From Rhizorhabdus wittichii RW1 (lineage in GTDB: Bacteria > Pseudomonadota > Alphaproteobacteria > Sphingomonadales > Sphingomonadaceae): a stretch of 64,000 nt of DNA. Shown here in pieces: positions 17,907 through 26,228 of the stretch. The DNA is taken from contig CP000699.1 in NCBI GenBank assembly GCA_000016765.1, positions 1,798,001-1,862,000 on the forward strand, in the 5' to 3' direction. The position numbers were made by a program, and so were the translations under genes. Under the pieces are notes generated by a model that saw only the letters and a program-made list of their open reading frames with translations, did no database searches and had not been told where the DNA came from. The stretch's first letter is position 1. Every line of letters starts with the position of its first letter.

Positions 17907-19589
17907 CTATATTGCGTTTTGCCGCACCCGCTCGGCGGCATGGGCAGCCGCGCGTGCCGTCAGCGCCATGTAGGTGAGCGACGGATTCTGGCAGGCCGAC
18001 GACGCCATCGCGGCACCGTCGGTGACGAACAGATTGGCGACGTCATGCGCCTGGTTATGCGCGTTGAGCACCGACGTCGCGGGGTCACGGCCCATGCGCG
18101 CGCCGCCCATTTCGTGCACCGCGGTGCCGCCGGGACCCGGGTCTTCCGAATAGCTGACCAGCTTCGCGCCGAGCAACGCCACCATATCCTTGGCCTCCTG
18201 CCCCGCCTTCGCCAGCAGGCGCCGCTCATTGTCGCCATAGGCGAAGTCGATGCGCGTCTGACGGATGCCGAACGGATCGGTCATCGCCGGATCGAGCGAG
18301 ATCCGGTTCTCCGCGCGCGGAAGACATTCGGCGAAGGCGCCGAGCAGGAAATTCCATTCGCCCGGCGCGTGCAGCTCCTGCTTGAAGGCCTTGCCCACCC
18401 CCGCCCGGTTCGCGCCGCGCGTCCAGCCGCGACGGTAGGCGCCGCCCTGATAGGAATAGCCGCGCACCAGATCGCCCTGCCGATTGTCGAGATTATAGTA
18501 GCGCGGCACGATGATGCCGTTCGGCCGATTGCCGAAATAGCCATGATCGAGGAAGCCGGGCACTTCGGCGACGACCGACATCGTCAGGGCGTGATCCATG
18601 AAATAACGCCCCAGGGTTCCGCTGCCATTGGCGAGCCCGTTCGGCTGGTCGGCGCTCGCCGAGCGCAGCAGCACGCTCACGCTGTTGATCGTGCCGGCGC
18701 AGAGGAACACGACCTTGGCGGTGTAGGTCTTCCGCTCCCGCGACGCGGTGTTCAGCACCCGTACGCCGGCGACGCGCCGGGTCTTCGGATCATAGTCGAG
18801 CGAGTCGACGAGGCTGTCCGTGATCAGGGTCAGCCGGCCGGTCGCCCGCGCCGCCGGCAAGGTCGAGCTCTGCGTGCTGAAATAGGCGCCGAACGAGCAG
18901 CCGCGCGCGCATATGTTGCGATATTGGCAGGCCGACCGCCCCTCCTTCTCCTCGGTCATGTTGGCGCTGCGGCCGATCACCAGCTTGCGGTCGGGATAGG
19001 CCGTCTCGAGCCTGGCCTTCAGCGCCAGCTCGACGGCGTTCATCGCCATCGGCCTCTGGAAATGCCCGTCGGGAAGCTGCGGCAGCCCTTCCTTCGATCC
19101 CGAAACGCCGATGAACTGCTCGACATGATCGTACCAGGGGCTGACATCCTGATAGCGGATCGGCCAGTCGCAGCCATGGCCGTCGGCCGCATTGGCGCCG
19201 AAATCGAGATCGCTCCACCGATAGCATTGCCGGCCCCACAGCAGCGACTTGCCGCCGAGCTGATAGCCTCGCCGCCATTGGAACGGATTCTCCGCCGTCG
19301 TCTGATAGGGATTCTCGCGATCATTGACGAAGTGCCGGTAGGTCCATTCGTTGAAGGACATGCCCTTGCTCTGGATCGCATAATCGCGCGCGAACAGCTC
19401 GGCATCGCCCTGACCGCGATATTGCAGCTCCCACGGCGCCAGCATCTCGGTCTTGTAGTCGACCTGATGCTCCACCATCGGGCCCCGCTCGATCAGCAGG
19501 ACCGTCAGGCCACGTTCCGTCAACTCCTTCGCGGCCCATCCCCCGCTGATGCCGGAACCGACGACGATCGCGTCGAACTGCGTGCTCAT
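17907..19589 (-). CDS. GMC-family FAD oxidoreductase, probable glycoside/sugar 3-dehydrogenase large subunit
   Basis: 560 residues. The FAD-binding N-terminus is IVVGSGISGGWAAKEL, and the C-terminal catalytic region has GTAVHEMGGARMG and SACQNPSLTYMALTARAA, carrying the His and Asn expected of GMC enzymes. It has no signal peptide of its own. The paired small-subunit gene directly upstream (ATGA overlap) carries a Tat signal, consistent with co-export as a complex. Such pairs include gluconate 2-dehydrogenase and FAD-dependent glucoside 3-dehydrogenases; with DUF1080 and epimerase genes nearby, 3-oxidation of a glycoside is favoured. No cytochrome c subunit is adjacent, so the electron acceptor is unknown. 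Confidence 0.88.
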   Translation of the reverse strand: MSTQFDAIVVGSGISGGWAAKELTERGLTVLLIERGPMVEHQVDYKTEMLAPWELQYRGQGDAELFARDYAIQSKGMSFNEWTYRHFVNDRENPYQTTAENPFQWRRGYQLGGKSLLWGRQCYRWSDLDFGANAADGHGCDWPIRYQDVSPWYDHVEQFIGVSGSKEGLPQLPDGHFQRPMAMNAVELALKARLETAYPDRKLVIGRSANMTEEKEGRSACQYRNICARGCSFGAYFSTQSSTLPAARATGRLTLITDSLVDSLDYDPKTRRVAGVRVLNTASRERKTYTAKVVFLCAGTINSVSVLLRSASADQPNGLANGSGTLGRYFMDHALTMSVVAEVPGFLDHGYFGNRPNGIIVPRYYNLDNRQGDLVRGYSYQGGAYRRGWTRGANRAGVGKAFKQELHAPGEWNFLLGAFAECLPRAENRISLDPAMTDPFGIRQTRIDFAYGDNERRLLAKAGQEAKDMVALLGAKLVSYSEDPGPGGTAVHEMGGARMGRDPATSVLNAHNQAHDVANLFVTDGAAMASSACQNPSLTYMALTARAAAHAAERVRQNAI

Positions 19590-20188
19590 GACGGGGTCAC
19601 TTCCTTCCTGATCGACAGTCCGGTCCAGTCGTTGGAAAGCGCCCGATAACCCTTGCCGGTCGGGATATCGGGATCATAGCGGCCGGGCACGGGCTGATAG
19701 TCCAGTTCCCGGGAGCCGCCGGCCTCGCCGGTATAATAGCCAACGAGAATCAGCGTCTTGGTCATGCACCACGGGCTTTCCCCCATGGTGCCCGGCCGGT
19801 AGCTTTCGGCGTCGAGCGCGGCGACCAGCGCCTCCTGCCGGGCGGCCGGAAGGCGCAGGAAATCGCCGCCCGCGCGCGCATCCAGCTCGGCCCGCAGGCG
19901 CGCGAACAGATCGGCCGGCACGCCGAACAGGCCCTTCTCCACGGCACGCGAGGCGAAGGCGAAAACCTCCGCCGTCCCCGCCCCGGGCGTTTCGGTGGCA
20001 GGGAGCACGATCTCGCCCAGCCGCTGGAAGAGAGGCGCCGAGCCCGCATCGGCGGCGACCGGCCCGGCGAGCAGGCCGGACATCCAGACGGCCCCCAGCA
20101 CCCCGCCCGCGACGCCCATGAAGCCGCGCCGGCCCAGCGGCACATGCGCCAGGCTCTCGATCGAAGGGGAAAATGGATCCTCTGCCAT
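19586..20188 (-). CDS. Gluconate 2-dehydrogenase subunit 3 family protein, Tat signal
   Basis: 200 residues. The N-terminus contains GRRGFMGVAGGVLGAVWMSG, a twin-arginine-type signal. The rest matches the small subunit 3 family of GMC-type membrane dehydrogenases (FQRLGEIVLPATETPGAG early; LILVGYYTGEAGG and the acidic C-terminal part late). It is needed for maturation and export of the partner GMC enzyme in known systems. The stop overlaps the GMC start. A palindromic element at 20265-20278, 77 bases upstream, is a likely operator for the pair. Confidence 0.88.
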   Translation of the reverse strand: MAEDPFSPSIESLAHVPLGRRGFMGVAGGVLGAVWMSGLLAGPVAADAGSAPLFQRLGEIVLPATETPGAGTAEVFAFASRAVEKGLFGVPADLFARLRAELDARAGGDFLRLPAARQEALVAALDAESYRPGTMGESPWCMTKTLILVGYYTGEAGGSRELDYQPVPGRYDPDIPTGKGYRALSNDWTGLSIRKEVTPS

Positions 20189-20264
20189 CCGCGTTCCTGC
20201 TTGTCCGACTTGGGCGACGAGGATGCAGGTCGAAGCTGCCGGATCGCGCCCCTGACGATCTTTA

Positions 20265-20278
20265 TGAAACCGATTTCA
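20265..20278 (-). promoter_or_regulatory. LacI-type operator-like palindrome before the GMC pair
   Basis: TGAAACCGATTTCA is a near-perfect palindrome with the same central CGA as the zwf site, but A in place of T at position 3 and T in place of A at position 12. It is 77 bases before the small-subunit start. Weaker match than the others. Confidence 0.5.
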
Positions 20279-20385
20279 TCATGCGTCCGCCTAAGTCGGC
20301 TGTCAAGCGCGACCTATTTTTGGCGATTCTTTCACGATATCCGCTGATTTTCCCGGTCACACAGAAGCCTGTCGTTTGCAACTAT

Positions 20386-20399
20386 TGTAATTGTTTACA
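20386..20399 (+). promoter_or_regulatory. LacI-type operator before the Gfo/Idh/MocA gene
   Basis: TGTAATTGTTTACA keeps both outer half-sites (TGTAA and TTACA) of the regulon palindrome, with the centre changed from CGA to TGT. It lies 38 bases upstream of the ATG at 20437. Confidence 0.65.
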
Positions 20400-20436
20400 T
20401 TGCCCCGTAGAGGAAAGCCCAGGAAAGGGGTTGGCC

Positions 20437-21573
20437 ATGAATCCGGTACGAATGGCGATGATTGGAGGCGGTCCGGGCTCGTTCATGGGGCCGGTCCATC
20501 GGCGCGCGGCTTCGCTGGACGGCCTCGTCCGGCTGGTCGCGGGCGCTTTCAGTCCGGACGAGGCGCGCAACAGGCGCACCGCCGAGGAAACGGACGTTCC
20601 CGCGGCGCGCAGCTCGACCGACGCGATCGCGCTGCTCGATCGCGAAGCCGCGTTGCCCGAGGACGAGCGAGCGGAGCTGGTCAGCATCGTCGCGCCCAAT
20701 CATGTCCATGCTGAGGTCGCGGCGGCGGCCCTGAAACGGGGCTTCGCCCTGTTCTGCGAAAAGCCGCTCGCGCGCGATATCGCCGAAGCCCGGCTGGTCG
20801 TCGAATTGGCCGCATCACAGCCGGAACGGGTGGCGATGGCCTATACCTATCAAGGCTATCCGATGGTCCATGAGGCGCGCGCGCTGATCGCGGCCGGCGC
20901 CATCGGCGATCTGCGCCGCGTCTCCGCCAGCTATACCCAGGGATGGCTGGCCGAACGCGCGGAGCAGCAGGGCAATGCGCAGGCGGCGTGGCGCACCGAC
21001 CCGACCCGTTCGGGAGCCAGCGGCTGCTTCGGCGACATCGGCGTCCATGCCCAGACCATGATCGAGTTCCTGTCGGGTGAGCCGATCGCCGAGGTGATGG
21101 CCGACATCCAGGCCGCCGTACCGGGCCGGCGGCTCGACGACGACGGCGGCGTGCTGTTGCGGATGGCGGGCGGCGCGCGCGGCGCGCTGGTCGCCAGCCA
21201 GGTCTGCGCGGGCGAGCAGAATCGGTTCGAGGTGGCGCTGTTCGGCTCGAAAGGGTCGCTGCGCTGGGCGCAGGAGCAGCCGTCCCAGATCATCCTCACC
21301 GACGCGGCGGGACGCGCGACGACCATCTCTGCCAATCCCGCGATGATGACCGATCCCGCCGCGCGCGCGGCCCTGCGGCTGCCCGGCGGTCATCCCGAAG
21401 GCTATATCGAAGCCTTGGCGAACCTGTATCGCGCCTTTGCATGGCGGCTTCGGGGCATCGGCGAACGTCCGTTCCCCCTGCCCGGCATCGATCGCGGCCT
21501 GAGCAGCCTCGCCTTCGTCGAGGCCGTTCTCGAAAGCAGCCGAACCCGCGGCTGGATCGCGGTGAAGAGCTGA
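20437..21573 (+). CDS. Gfo/Idh/MocA family NAD(P)-dependent oxidoreductase
   Basis: 378 residues from the ATG at 20437, with AGGAAAGGGG six bases upstream. The N-terminal Rossmann motif MAMIGGGPGSFMG and the catalytic-lysine motif FCEKPLARDIAEA are clear. Family members oxidise or reduce sugar hydroxyls, including 1,5-anhydro-fructose, inositol and 3-keto sugars. In this module it could reduce the 3-keto monosaccharide back to a normal sugar in the cytoplasm (inference). The next gene begins 18 bases downstream in the same direction. Confidence 0.9.
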   Translation: MNPVRMAMIGGGPGSFMGPVHRRAASLDGLVRLVAGAFSPDEARNRRTAEETDVPAARSSTDAIALLDREAALPEDERAELVSIVAPNHVHAEVAAAALKRGFALFCEKPLARDIAEARLVVELAASQPERVAMAYTYQGYPMVHEARALIAAGAIGDLRRVSASYTQGWLAERAEQQGNAQAAWRTDPTRSGASGCFGDIGVHAQTMIEFLSGEPIAEVMADIQAAVPGRRLDDDGGVLLRMAGGARGALVASQVCAGEQNRFEVALFGSKGSLRWAQEQPSQIILTDAAGRATTISANPAMMTDPAARAALRLPGGHPEGYIEALANLYRAFAWRLRGIGERPFPLPGIDRGLSSLAFVEAVLESSRTRGWIAVKS

Positions 21574-21590
21574 TCGCCCTGGAGTCGGAC

Positions 21591-22649
21591 ATGCGCACCA
21601 TCAAAGGCCCCGCCCTCTTCCTGGCCCAGTTCATGGGCGACGCCGCGCCGTTCGATCGGCTGGAGGCGATCGCGCCCTGGGTGGCCGACTGCGGCTATGT
21701 CGGCGTCCAGCTTCCTTCCAACGACGCGCGCTGCATGGATCTGGCGCTGGCGGCGGAAAGCGACGCCTATTGCGACGATCTCAAGGGCCTGCTGGCGGAT
21801 CATGGCCTGGTCGTCACCGAGCTTTCGACCCATATCCAGGGCCAGATGATCGCCGTTCATCCGGCCGTCCGCCCGTTGTTCGAGACCTTTCTCCCCGAGC
21901 CGCTGCGCAAGGCCTCGGACGGCGAACGGCTGGAATGGGCGACCGATCAATTGCGGCTCGCCGCCCGTGCCAGCCGGCGCCTCGGCCTCGACGCATCGGC
22001 GACCTTCTCGGGCGCCCTGCTATGGCCCATGGTCTATCCCTGGCCGCAGCGGCCGGCGGGACTGGTCGAGGAGGGTTTCGCCGAGCTCGCGCGCCGCTGG
22101 ACGCCGATCCTCGATGCCTATGAGGATGCGGGCGTCGACCTGTGCTACGAAATCCATCCCGGCGAGGACCTGCACGACGGCGCGAGCTTCGAGCGCTTCC
22201 TCGACGCCGTGGACCATCATCGCCGCGCATCGATCCTCTATGATCCGAGTCACCTGCTGTTGCAGCAGCTCGACTATCTCGCCTTTCTCGACATCTACCA
22301 CGACCGCATCAGGATGATGCATGTGAAGGACGCCGAGTTCCGCCCCGATGGGCGCAGCGGGGTCTATGGGGGCTATCAGGGCTGGACCGAGCGCGCGGGC
22401 CGCTTCCGGTCGCTGGGCGACGGGCAGATCGATTTCGGCGCGATCTTCTCCAAGCTCGCCCAATATGACTTTGCCGGATGGGCCGTGGTCGAATGGGAAT
22501 GCGCCCTCAAGGACTCGGCGGTCGGCGCGCGCGAGGGCGCGGCCTTCGTCAGGCGGCACATCATTCCCGTCACCGGGCACAGCTTCGACGATTTCGTCGG
22601 CGGCGGCGCGCGGGACGATCAGCGCAATCGCCGGATTCTCGGCCTCTGA
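21591..22649 (+). CDS. Sugar phosphate isomerase/epimerase (cytoplasmic TIM barrel)
   Basis: 352 residues from the ATG at 21591, with GGAG nearby upstream. It is a xylose-isomerase-like TIM barrel: CYEIHPGEDLHDG, ILYDPSHLLLQQ and RMMHVKDAEFRPDG contain the Glu, Asp, His and further metal ligands of the IolE/epimerase type. There is no signal peptide, in contrast to the exported relative at 12998-13957, so the module has one epimerase in each compartment. It is probably co-transcribed with the Gfo/Idh gene; together they would convert a keto-sugar intermediate. Confidence 0.88.
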   Translation: MRTIKGPALFLAQFMGDAAPFDRLEAIAPWVADCGYVGVQLPSNDARCMDLALAAESDAYCDDLKGLLADHGLVVTELSTHIQGQMIAVHPAVRPLFETFLPEPLRKASDGERLEWATDQLRLAARASRRLGLDASATFSGALLWPMVYPWPQRPAGLVEEGFAELARRWTPILDAYEDAGVDLCYEIHPGEDLHDGASFERFLDAVDHHRRASILYDPSHLLLQQLDYLAFLDIYHDRIRMMHVKDAEFRPDGRSGVYGGYQGWTERAGRFRSLGDGQIDFGAIFSKLAQYDFAGWAVVEWECALKDSAVGAREGAAFVRRHIIPVTGHSFDDFVGGGARDDQRNRRILGL

Positions 22650-22661
22650 AATCGCCTTGCC

Positions 22662-22687
22662 CGCCGCCCGGCCCCGGCCGGACGGCG
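22662..22687. terminator. Candidate bidirectional terminator hairpin
   Basis: CGCCGCCCGGCC and GGCCGGACGGCG face each other with one mismatch and only two bases between them, in the gap between two convergent genes (epimerase and MFS). A functional loop would open a few pairs. There is no long T-run. Confidence 0.5.
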
Positions 22688-22701
22688 AAGCGTAGACCGT
22701 C

Positions 22702-24129
22702 CTATGCGGAGGCGTTCCCGTCGAGCCGGGCGCGCGCCGCCTGGGCGGCATAGCCGCCCTTCCGCCGATCGTTCAGCGCGACCGTCCCGAGCAGCAGGCA
22801 GACCAGCGCGGCGAAGGGCACGAGATAACGGAAGGACAGCAGGCCCGAGCGGTTCTCGCCGGCATGGAGCAGCGGCGCGGCGGTGGCGGCGACGGCCGGC
22901 CCCGCTTCGCCCGCCGTGGCGCGGCGCAGGAAGTCGCGTGTCGCCTCGGGTGACGCCCGCCCGTCCACGATCGCGCGCGCGGCGCCCTGCAGCGGGCCGG
23001 TCCGCTCCTGCGCATCGGCGGCCACGGCACGGACGGCAGCCGGCGGGATCGCGTCGAGCAGATGCGCGTCGGCGACCCGGCCGAGCAGCGGCGTCGTCAC
23101 CACGCCGACGGCCAGCGAGCCGACCGCCGCCATCAGGCCGAGCCCCAGCGCCCCGGTCCGCGGCGCCCGTTCGGCGACGAAGCCCATCATCGTCGGCCAG
23201 ACCACGGATATGCCGATGGCGAAGACCAGCGCGGCGGCGACGGTCTGCGCCAGCCCCTGCGCGAAGCTCAGCCCCAGCAGGCCGACCCCGGCGACCGCGA
23301 CGCACCCCGTCAGCAGCACCGGCGGCGAGACGCGATCGAGGATGGCATGGGCGTTGGCGCGGGTGAGCGCCATCACCCCGTTGATCAGCACGAGGACGAG
23401 GATGCCCGGCAAGCCGCCGGCCTCCAGCACGGCGGGAATCCAGCGGTTCGGCCCCAGCTCGAGGCTCATCGTCACCATCATCAGGATCAGGAACAGCCAG
23501 AGGATCGGGGTCGACGCGACCGCCCTGAACGCATCGCCCAGCGGCGCGCCATGTTCGGCCGCCTCGGTCGGCGGGAAATGGGCGCGCCAGAGCAGCCCCG
23601 CATAGACGAGCACCGGCACGATCACCGCGATCAGCTTCACCCGCCAGTCGACGGCGAGCAGGTCCAGGCCCCAGATGGCGAGCCCGCCGATCACGATGCC
23701 GCCGGGAAACCAGAGGTGGAGCCGGTTGAGCATCGCCGCCTTGCGGTCGCGATACAGCGTGGCGACCAGCGGATTGCACACCGCCTCGACCATGCCGTTG
23801 GCGATCGCCAGCACGAGGGCGCCGGCGAACAGCCCGGCGAAGCTGCCGGCGGTGACGAACAGCAGCACGCCGCCGACATGGCCGAGGCAGGCAAGCCGCA
23901 TCAGGTTCCGCATGCCGAACACGTCGCACAGCGAGGAGAAGCCGATCTGCGAGATCGCCATGCCCCACAACGCGGCGCCGCCGATCAGGCCGACCTGGGC
24001 ATTGTCGAGGAGGAACTCGCCCTTGAGGTCGTACATCACGCCGCTCATCGCGGCGAAGCTGAACGCCAGCGCCGTCACGGCGGCACAGCTGCCGGCGAAC
24101 AAGCGCCCTCTCGACTCCGTCCCCTCCAT
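22702..24129 (-). CDS. MFS permease of the glycoside module
   Basis: 475 residues from the ATG at 24129, preferred over 24144 because GGGAG lies about nine bases before it. Repeated hydrophobic segments across the protein fit a 12-helix major facilitator (ALWGMAISQIGFSSLCDVFG; LVLAIANGMVEAVCNPLVA). An odd feature is a loop of roughly 80 mostly hydrophilic residues before the last helix, rich in Ala and Arg (about QERTGPLQGAARAIVDGR). It should bring the released sugar or keto-sugar into the cytoplasm. A LacI-type site at 24150-24163 is directly upstream. Confidence 0.87.
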   Translation of the reverse strand: MEGTESRGRLFAGSCAAVTALAFSFAAMSGVMYDLKGEFLLDNAQVGLIGGAALWGMAISQIGFSSLCDVFGMRNLMRLACLGHVGGVLLFVTAGSFAGLFAGALVLAIANGMVEAVCNPLVATLYRDRKAAMLNRLHLWFPGGIVIGGLAIWGLDLLAVDWRVKLIAVIVPVLVYAGLLWRAHFPPTEAAEHGAPLGDAFRAVASTPILWLFLILMMVTMSLELGPNRWIPAVLEAGGLPGILVLVLINGVMALTRANAHAILDRVSPPVLLTGCVAVAGVGLLGLSFAQGLAQTVAAALVFAIGISVVWPTMMGFVAERAPRTGALGLGLMAAVGSLAVGVVTTPLLGRVADAHLLDAIPPAAVRAVAADAQERTGPLQGAARAIVDGRASPEATRDFLRRATAGEAGPAVAATAAPLLHAGENRSGLLSFRYLVPFAALVCLLLGTVALNDRRKGGYAAQAARARLDGNASA

Positions 24130-24149
24130 TCCGACGACTCCCATATTTA

Positions 24150-24163
24150 TGTAATGCTTTACA
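24150..24163 (-). promoter_or_regulatory. LacI-type operator before the MFS permease
   Basis: TGTAATGCTTTACA has perfect outer halves (TGTAA/TTACA) and a GC centre instead of CG. It lies 21 bases upstream of the chosen permease start, in the divergent region shared with the LacI gene. Confidence 0.6.
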
Positions 24164-24262
24164 GAACGAATTGCGCATGCCATCGCTTCCGTCAAGCCTC
24201 CTTCTCCGGGCGTTGACTTTATCGGGGATTCAATGGCGACTGGCCGTCGATGCGGCTTTGAT

Positions 24263-24288
24263 CCGCATGTGGGATCCATTACATGCGG
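24263..24288 (+). promoter_or_regulatory. Inverted repeat upstream of the LacI gene, possible autoregulatory site
   Basis: Perfect 8-bp arms CCGCATGT and ACATGCGG are separated by 10 bases that include GGATCCATTACA. The right side repeats the ATTACA half-site of the regulon. The element ends 22 bases before the LacI start codon, a position suited to autorepression. Confidence 0.45.
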
Positions 24289-24310
24289 CATCAGGGTCGG
24301 CGGAGGGGCG

Positions 24311-25324
24311 ATGAGTACGATCAAGATGGTTGCGGCCCGCGCGGGCGTTTCGACGGCGACCGTGTCGCGCGCGCTCAGCAATCCCGACATCGTCGTCCCG
24401 GAAACGCGCGCCAAGGTGCAGGCCGCGATCGAGGAGCTCGGCTACGCTCCCAATTTCGCGGCGAAGAGCCTGCGGATGCTGCGCACCTCGAAGATCGTCA
24501 TGATGGTGCCCGACGTCTCCAATCCCTTCTTCTCGGAGGTCCTGCGCCGGGCCGAGGACATGGCCGAGCAGGCCGGCTATTCGGTGCTGCTGGGCGACAC
24601 CCGCGACGACGCCAACCGGGAAGCCCAGTTCGCCGACATGCTCCAGCGCAAGGAAGTGGACGGGGTGATCTTCCTCGGCCACCGCATGCCGGTGACGCTG
24701 GTCAACGCGGTCAAGGACAAGGGGCCTCGGGCGCCGATCGTCAACAGCTGCGACTTCTCCCCGGCCTTCGGCGTTTCCGGCGTGCATATCGACAATGTCC
24801 GCGCGGCGCAGGAGGCGATGGCGCTGCTCCAGTCGATGGGGCATCGGCGGATCGGCATCATCACCGGCCCCGTCGAAAGCAACATCACCAGCGACCGGCT
24901 GACCGGGGTGAAGCGCGCCGCCGAGACGCCGGGACGCGAGACCGAGCTGCTGATCCGCCATGCCGATTACACGATCGAGGCCGGACAGCGGGAGACCGAG
25001 CGCCTCCTCGCCCTGCCCGCGCGCCCGACCGCGATCTTCTGCTTCAGCGACGAGATGGCGGTGGGCGCGCTCGCCGCGTGTCGCGCCTATGATCTCCAGT
25101 GCCCGCGCGACCTGTCGATCGTCGGCTTCGACGACATCCGCTACGCCCGCTATCTCGATCCGCCGTTGACGACCGTGCGCCAGCCCATGGAGCTGATCGG
25201 CAAGACCGCCGTCAGGCTATTGCTCGCCATCATCGACGGCACCGCCACCGAAACCCGGGTGGTGACGCTGGACCATGAACTGGTCGTGCGCGGCAGCACC
25301 GGTCCGGCTCCCGTACTCCGCTGA
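24311..25324 (+). CDS. LacI-family transcriptional repressor
   Basis: 337 residues from the ATG at 24311 (GGAGGGG upstream). The N-terminal helix-turn-helix and hinge are textbook: MVAARAGVSTATVSRALSNP, then IEELGYAPNFAAKSLR. The sugar-binding core follows, ending with the conserved TTVRQPMELIGKTAVRLLL. It is the only LacI regulator in the window and sits at the edge of a set of genes carrying LacI-type operators, so it is the natural regulator of zwf-edd-glk-eda and the glycoside genes. The inducer is unknown; a glucose-derived or 3-keto sugar would fit. Related 40-bp remnant DNA occurs at 53929-53968. Confidence 0.93.
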   Translation: MSTIKMVAARAGVSTATVSRALSNPDIVVPETRAKVQAAIEELGYAPNFAAKSLRMLRTSKIVMMVPDVSNPFFSEVLRRAEDMAEQAGYSVLLGDTRDDANREAQFADMLQRKEVDGVIFLGHRMPVTLVNAVKDKGPRAPIVNSCDFSPAFGVSGVHIDNVRAAQEAMALLQSMGHRRIGIITGPVESNITSDRLTGVKRAAETPGRETELLIRHADYTIEAGQRETERLLALPARPTAIFCFSDEMAVGALAACRAYDLQCPRDLSIVGFDDIRYARYLDPPLTTVRQPMELIGKTAVRLLLAIIDGTATETRVVTLDHELVVRGSTGPAPVLR

Positions 25325-25363
25325 TTCACTCCGGCATCCGTTTGCCACTGCGCCTGCTTCAGA

Positions 25364-26173
25364 TTAGCGTACGCGTACCAGATCACGCGAAGAGCCTGAT
25401 CGTATCGGTGTGAATAGGTCGCGCAACCCGAGGAGACGCTGTTCGATCCGAGAAGCGGCACCGTGAAGGCGGGCGAGGTAACTGACGGGACGGCAAGGCG
25501 TCGCCGTGTGCGTCACAACGAGCGAGATCGCGGCAACTACGCGATCGCCGATGCGGATCGGTACGGCGATGCAGATGAAGCCATCGAACATCTCGCCCTG
25601 ATCGAGCGCATAGCCGCGCTCCCGCGTGACAGCGAGTTCCGCCCGTAGAGCCCCGGACGAGATGATCGTAGCGGGCGTCAGCGCGACGAAAGGCGCCGTC
25701 GCGAGATAGGCGTCGAAGTCGTCCTGAGGGAGATGCGCAAGCAGCGCCTTGCCCACTCCCGAACAATAGGCCTCCAACTGCATATCCGGCTGCGAAACCG
25801 CAGCGCCGTCGGCGTCTCCCTCCTTGAGGAGATAGGTCATCATGCCGTCTTCGAGGATGCCGAGATGGGTTATCCGGCGCGTCCGGCGCGACAGTTCCGA
25901 CAGGATCGGCCTGGCGGCCTCGGCGAGGATCTGGTTCGGCGTAAGCTGTAGCTGGGTCAGCCGCCACAACACCGGCCCGCCCACATAGCGATGGCGGCCG
26001 AGCTGGGCGATCAAGCCCGCCCGCTCCAGGCCGCCGAGCAGCCGGTGAGCGGTCGAAATCGGCAGGTCGGCCGCATCGGCCAGCGCCGACAGCGAAGGGC
26101 AATCGCGCCCGTCCTCGATCACCCGCACCAGCAGCGAAAGCGATTTATCCAGCGAAGTTGGCGATCCAGCCAT
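25364..26173 (-). CDS. IclR-family transcriptional regulator
   Basis: 269 residues from the ATG at 26173; the frame extends upstream but MAGSPTSLDKSLSLLVRV is the family-like start. The N-terminal winged helix reads LSALADAADLPISTAHRLLG, and the C-terminal effector domain has AYCSGVGKALLAHLP and GYALDQGEMFDGFICIAVPI. It is divergent from the hydratase/aldehyde dehydrogenase/aldolase operon, and only 79 bp separate the starts, so it probably regulates that operon. The ligand is probably an aromatic or ring-cleavage acid (inference from family). Confidence 0.92.
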   Translation of the reverse strand: MAGSPTSLDKSLSLLVRVIEDGRDCPSLSALADAADLPISTAHRLLGGLERAGLIAQLGRHRYVGGPVLWRLTQLQLTPNQILAEAARPILSELSRRTRRITHLGILEDGMMTYLLKEGDADGAAVSQPDMQLEAYCSGVGKALLAHLPQDDFDAYLATAPFVALTPATIISSGALRAELAVTRERGYALDQGEMFDGFICIAVPIRIGDRVVAAISLVVTHTATPCRPVSYLARLHGAASRIEQRLLGLRDLFTPIRSGSSRDLVRVR

Positions 26174-26228
26174 CGCGATTTTTCCATCCTGCGGAAAGTT
26201 GGGACAGGTCGAGATTGTCCGACCTCGC

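Noticed and set aside
17880-19649. 589-codon plus-strand frame opposite the GMC oxidoreductase
   Set aside because: Mirror of the GMC gene; no recognisable domain, and the minus-strand gene has full FAD and catalytic motifs.
22619-24178. 519-codon minus-strand frame overlapping the MFS gene in another frame
   Set aside because: Composition is Arg/Gly/Ala-rich without hydrophobic segments; the neighbouring frame has the transporter helices.
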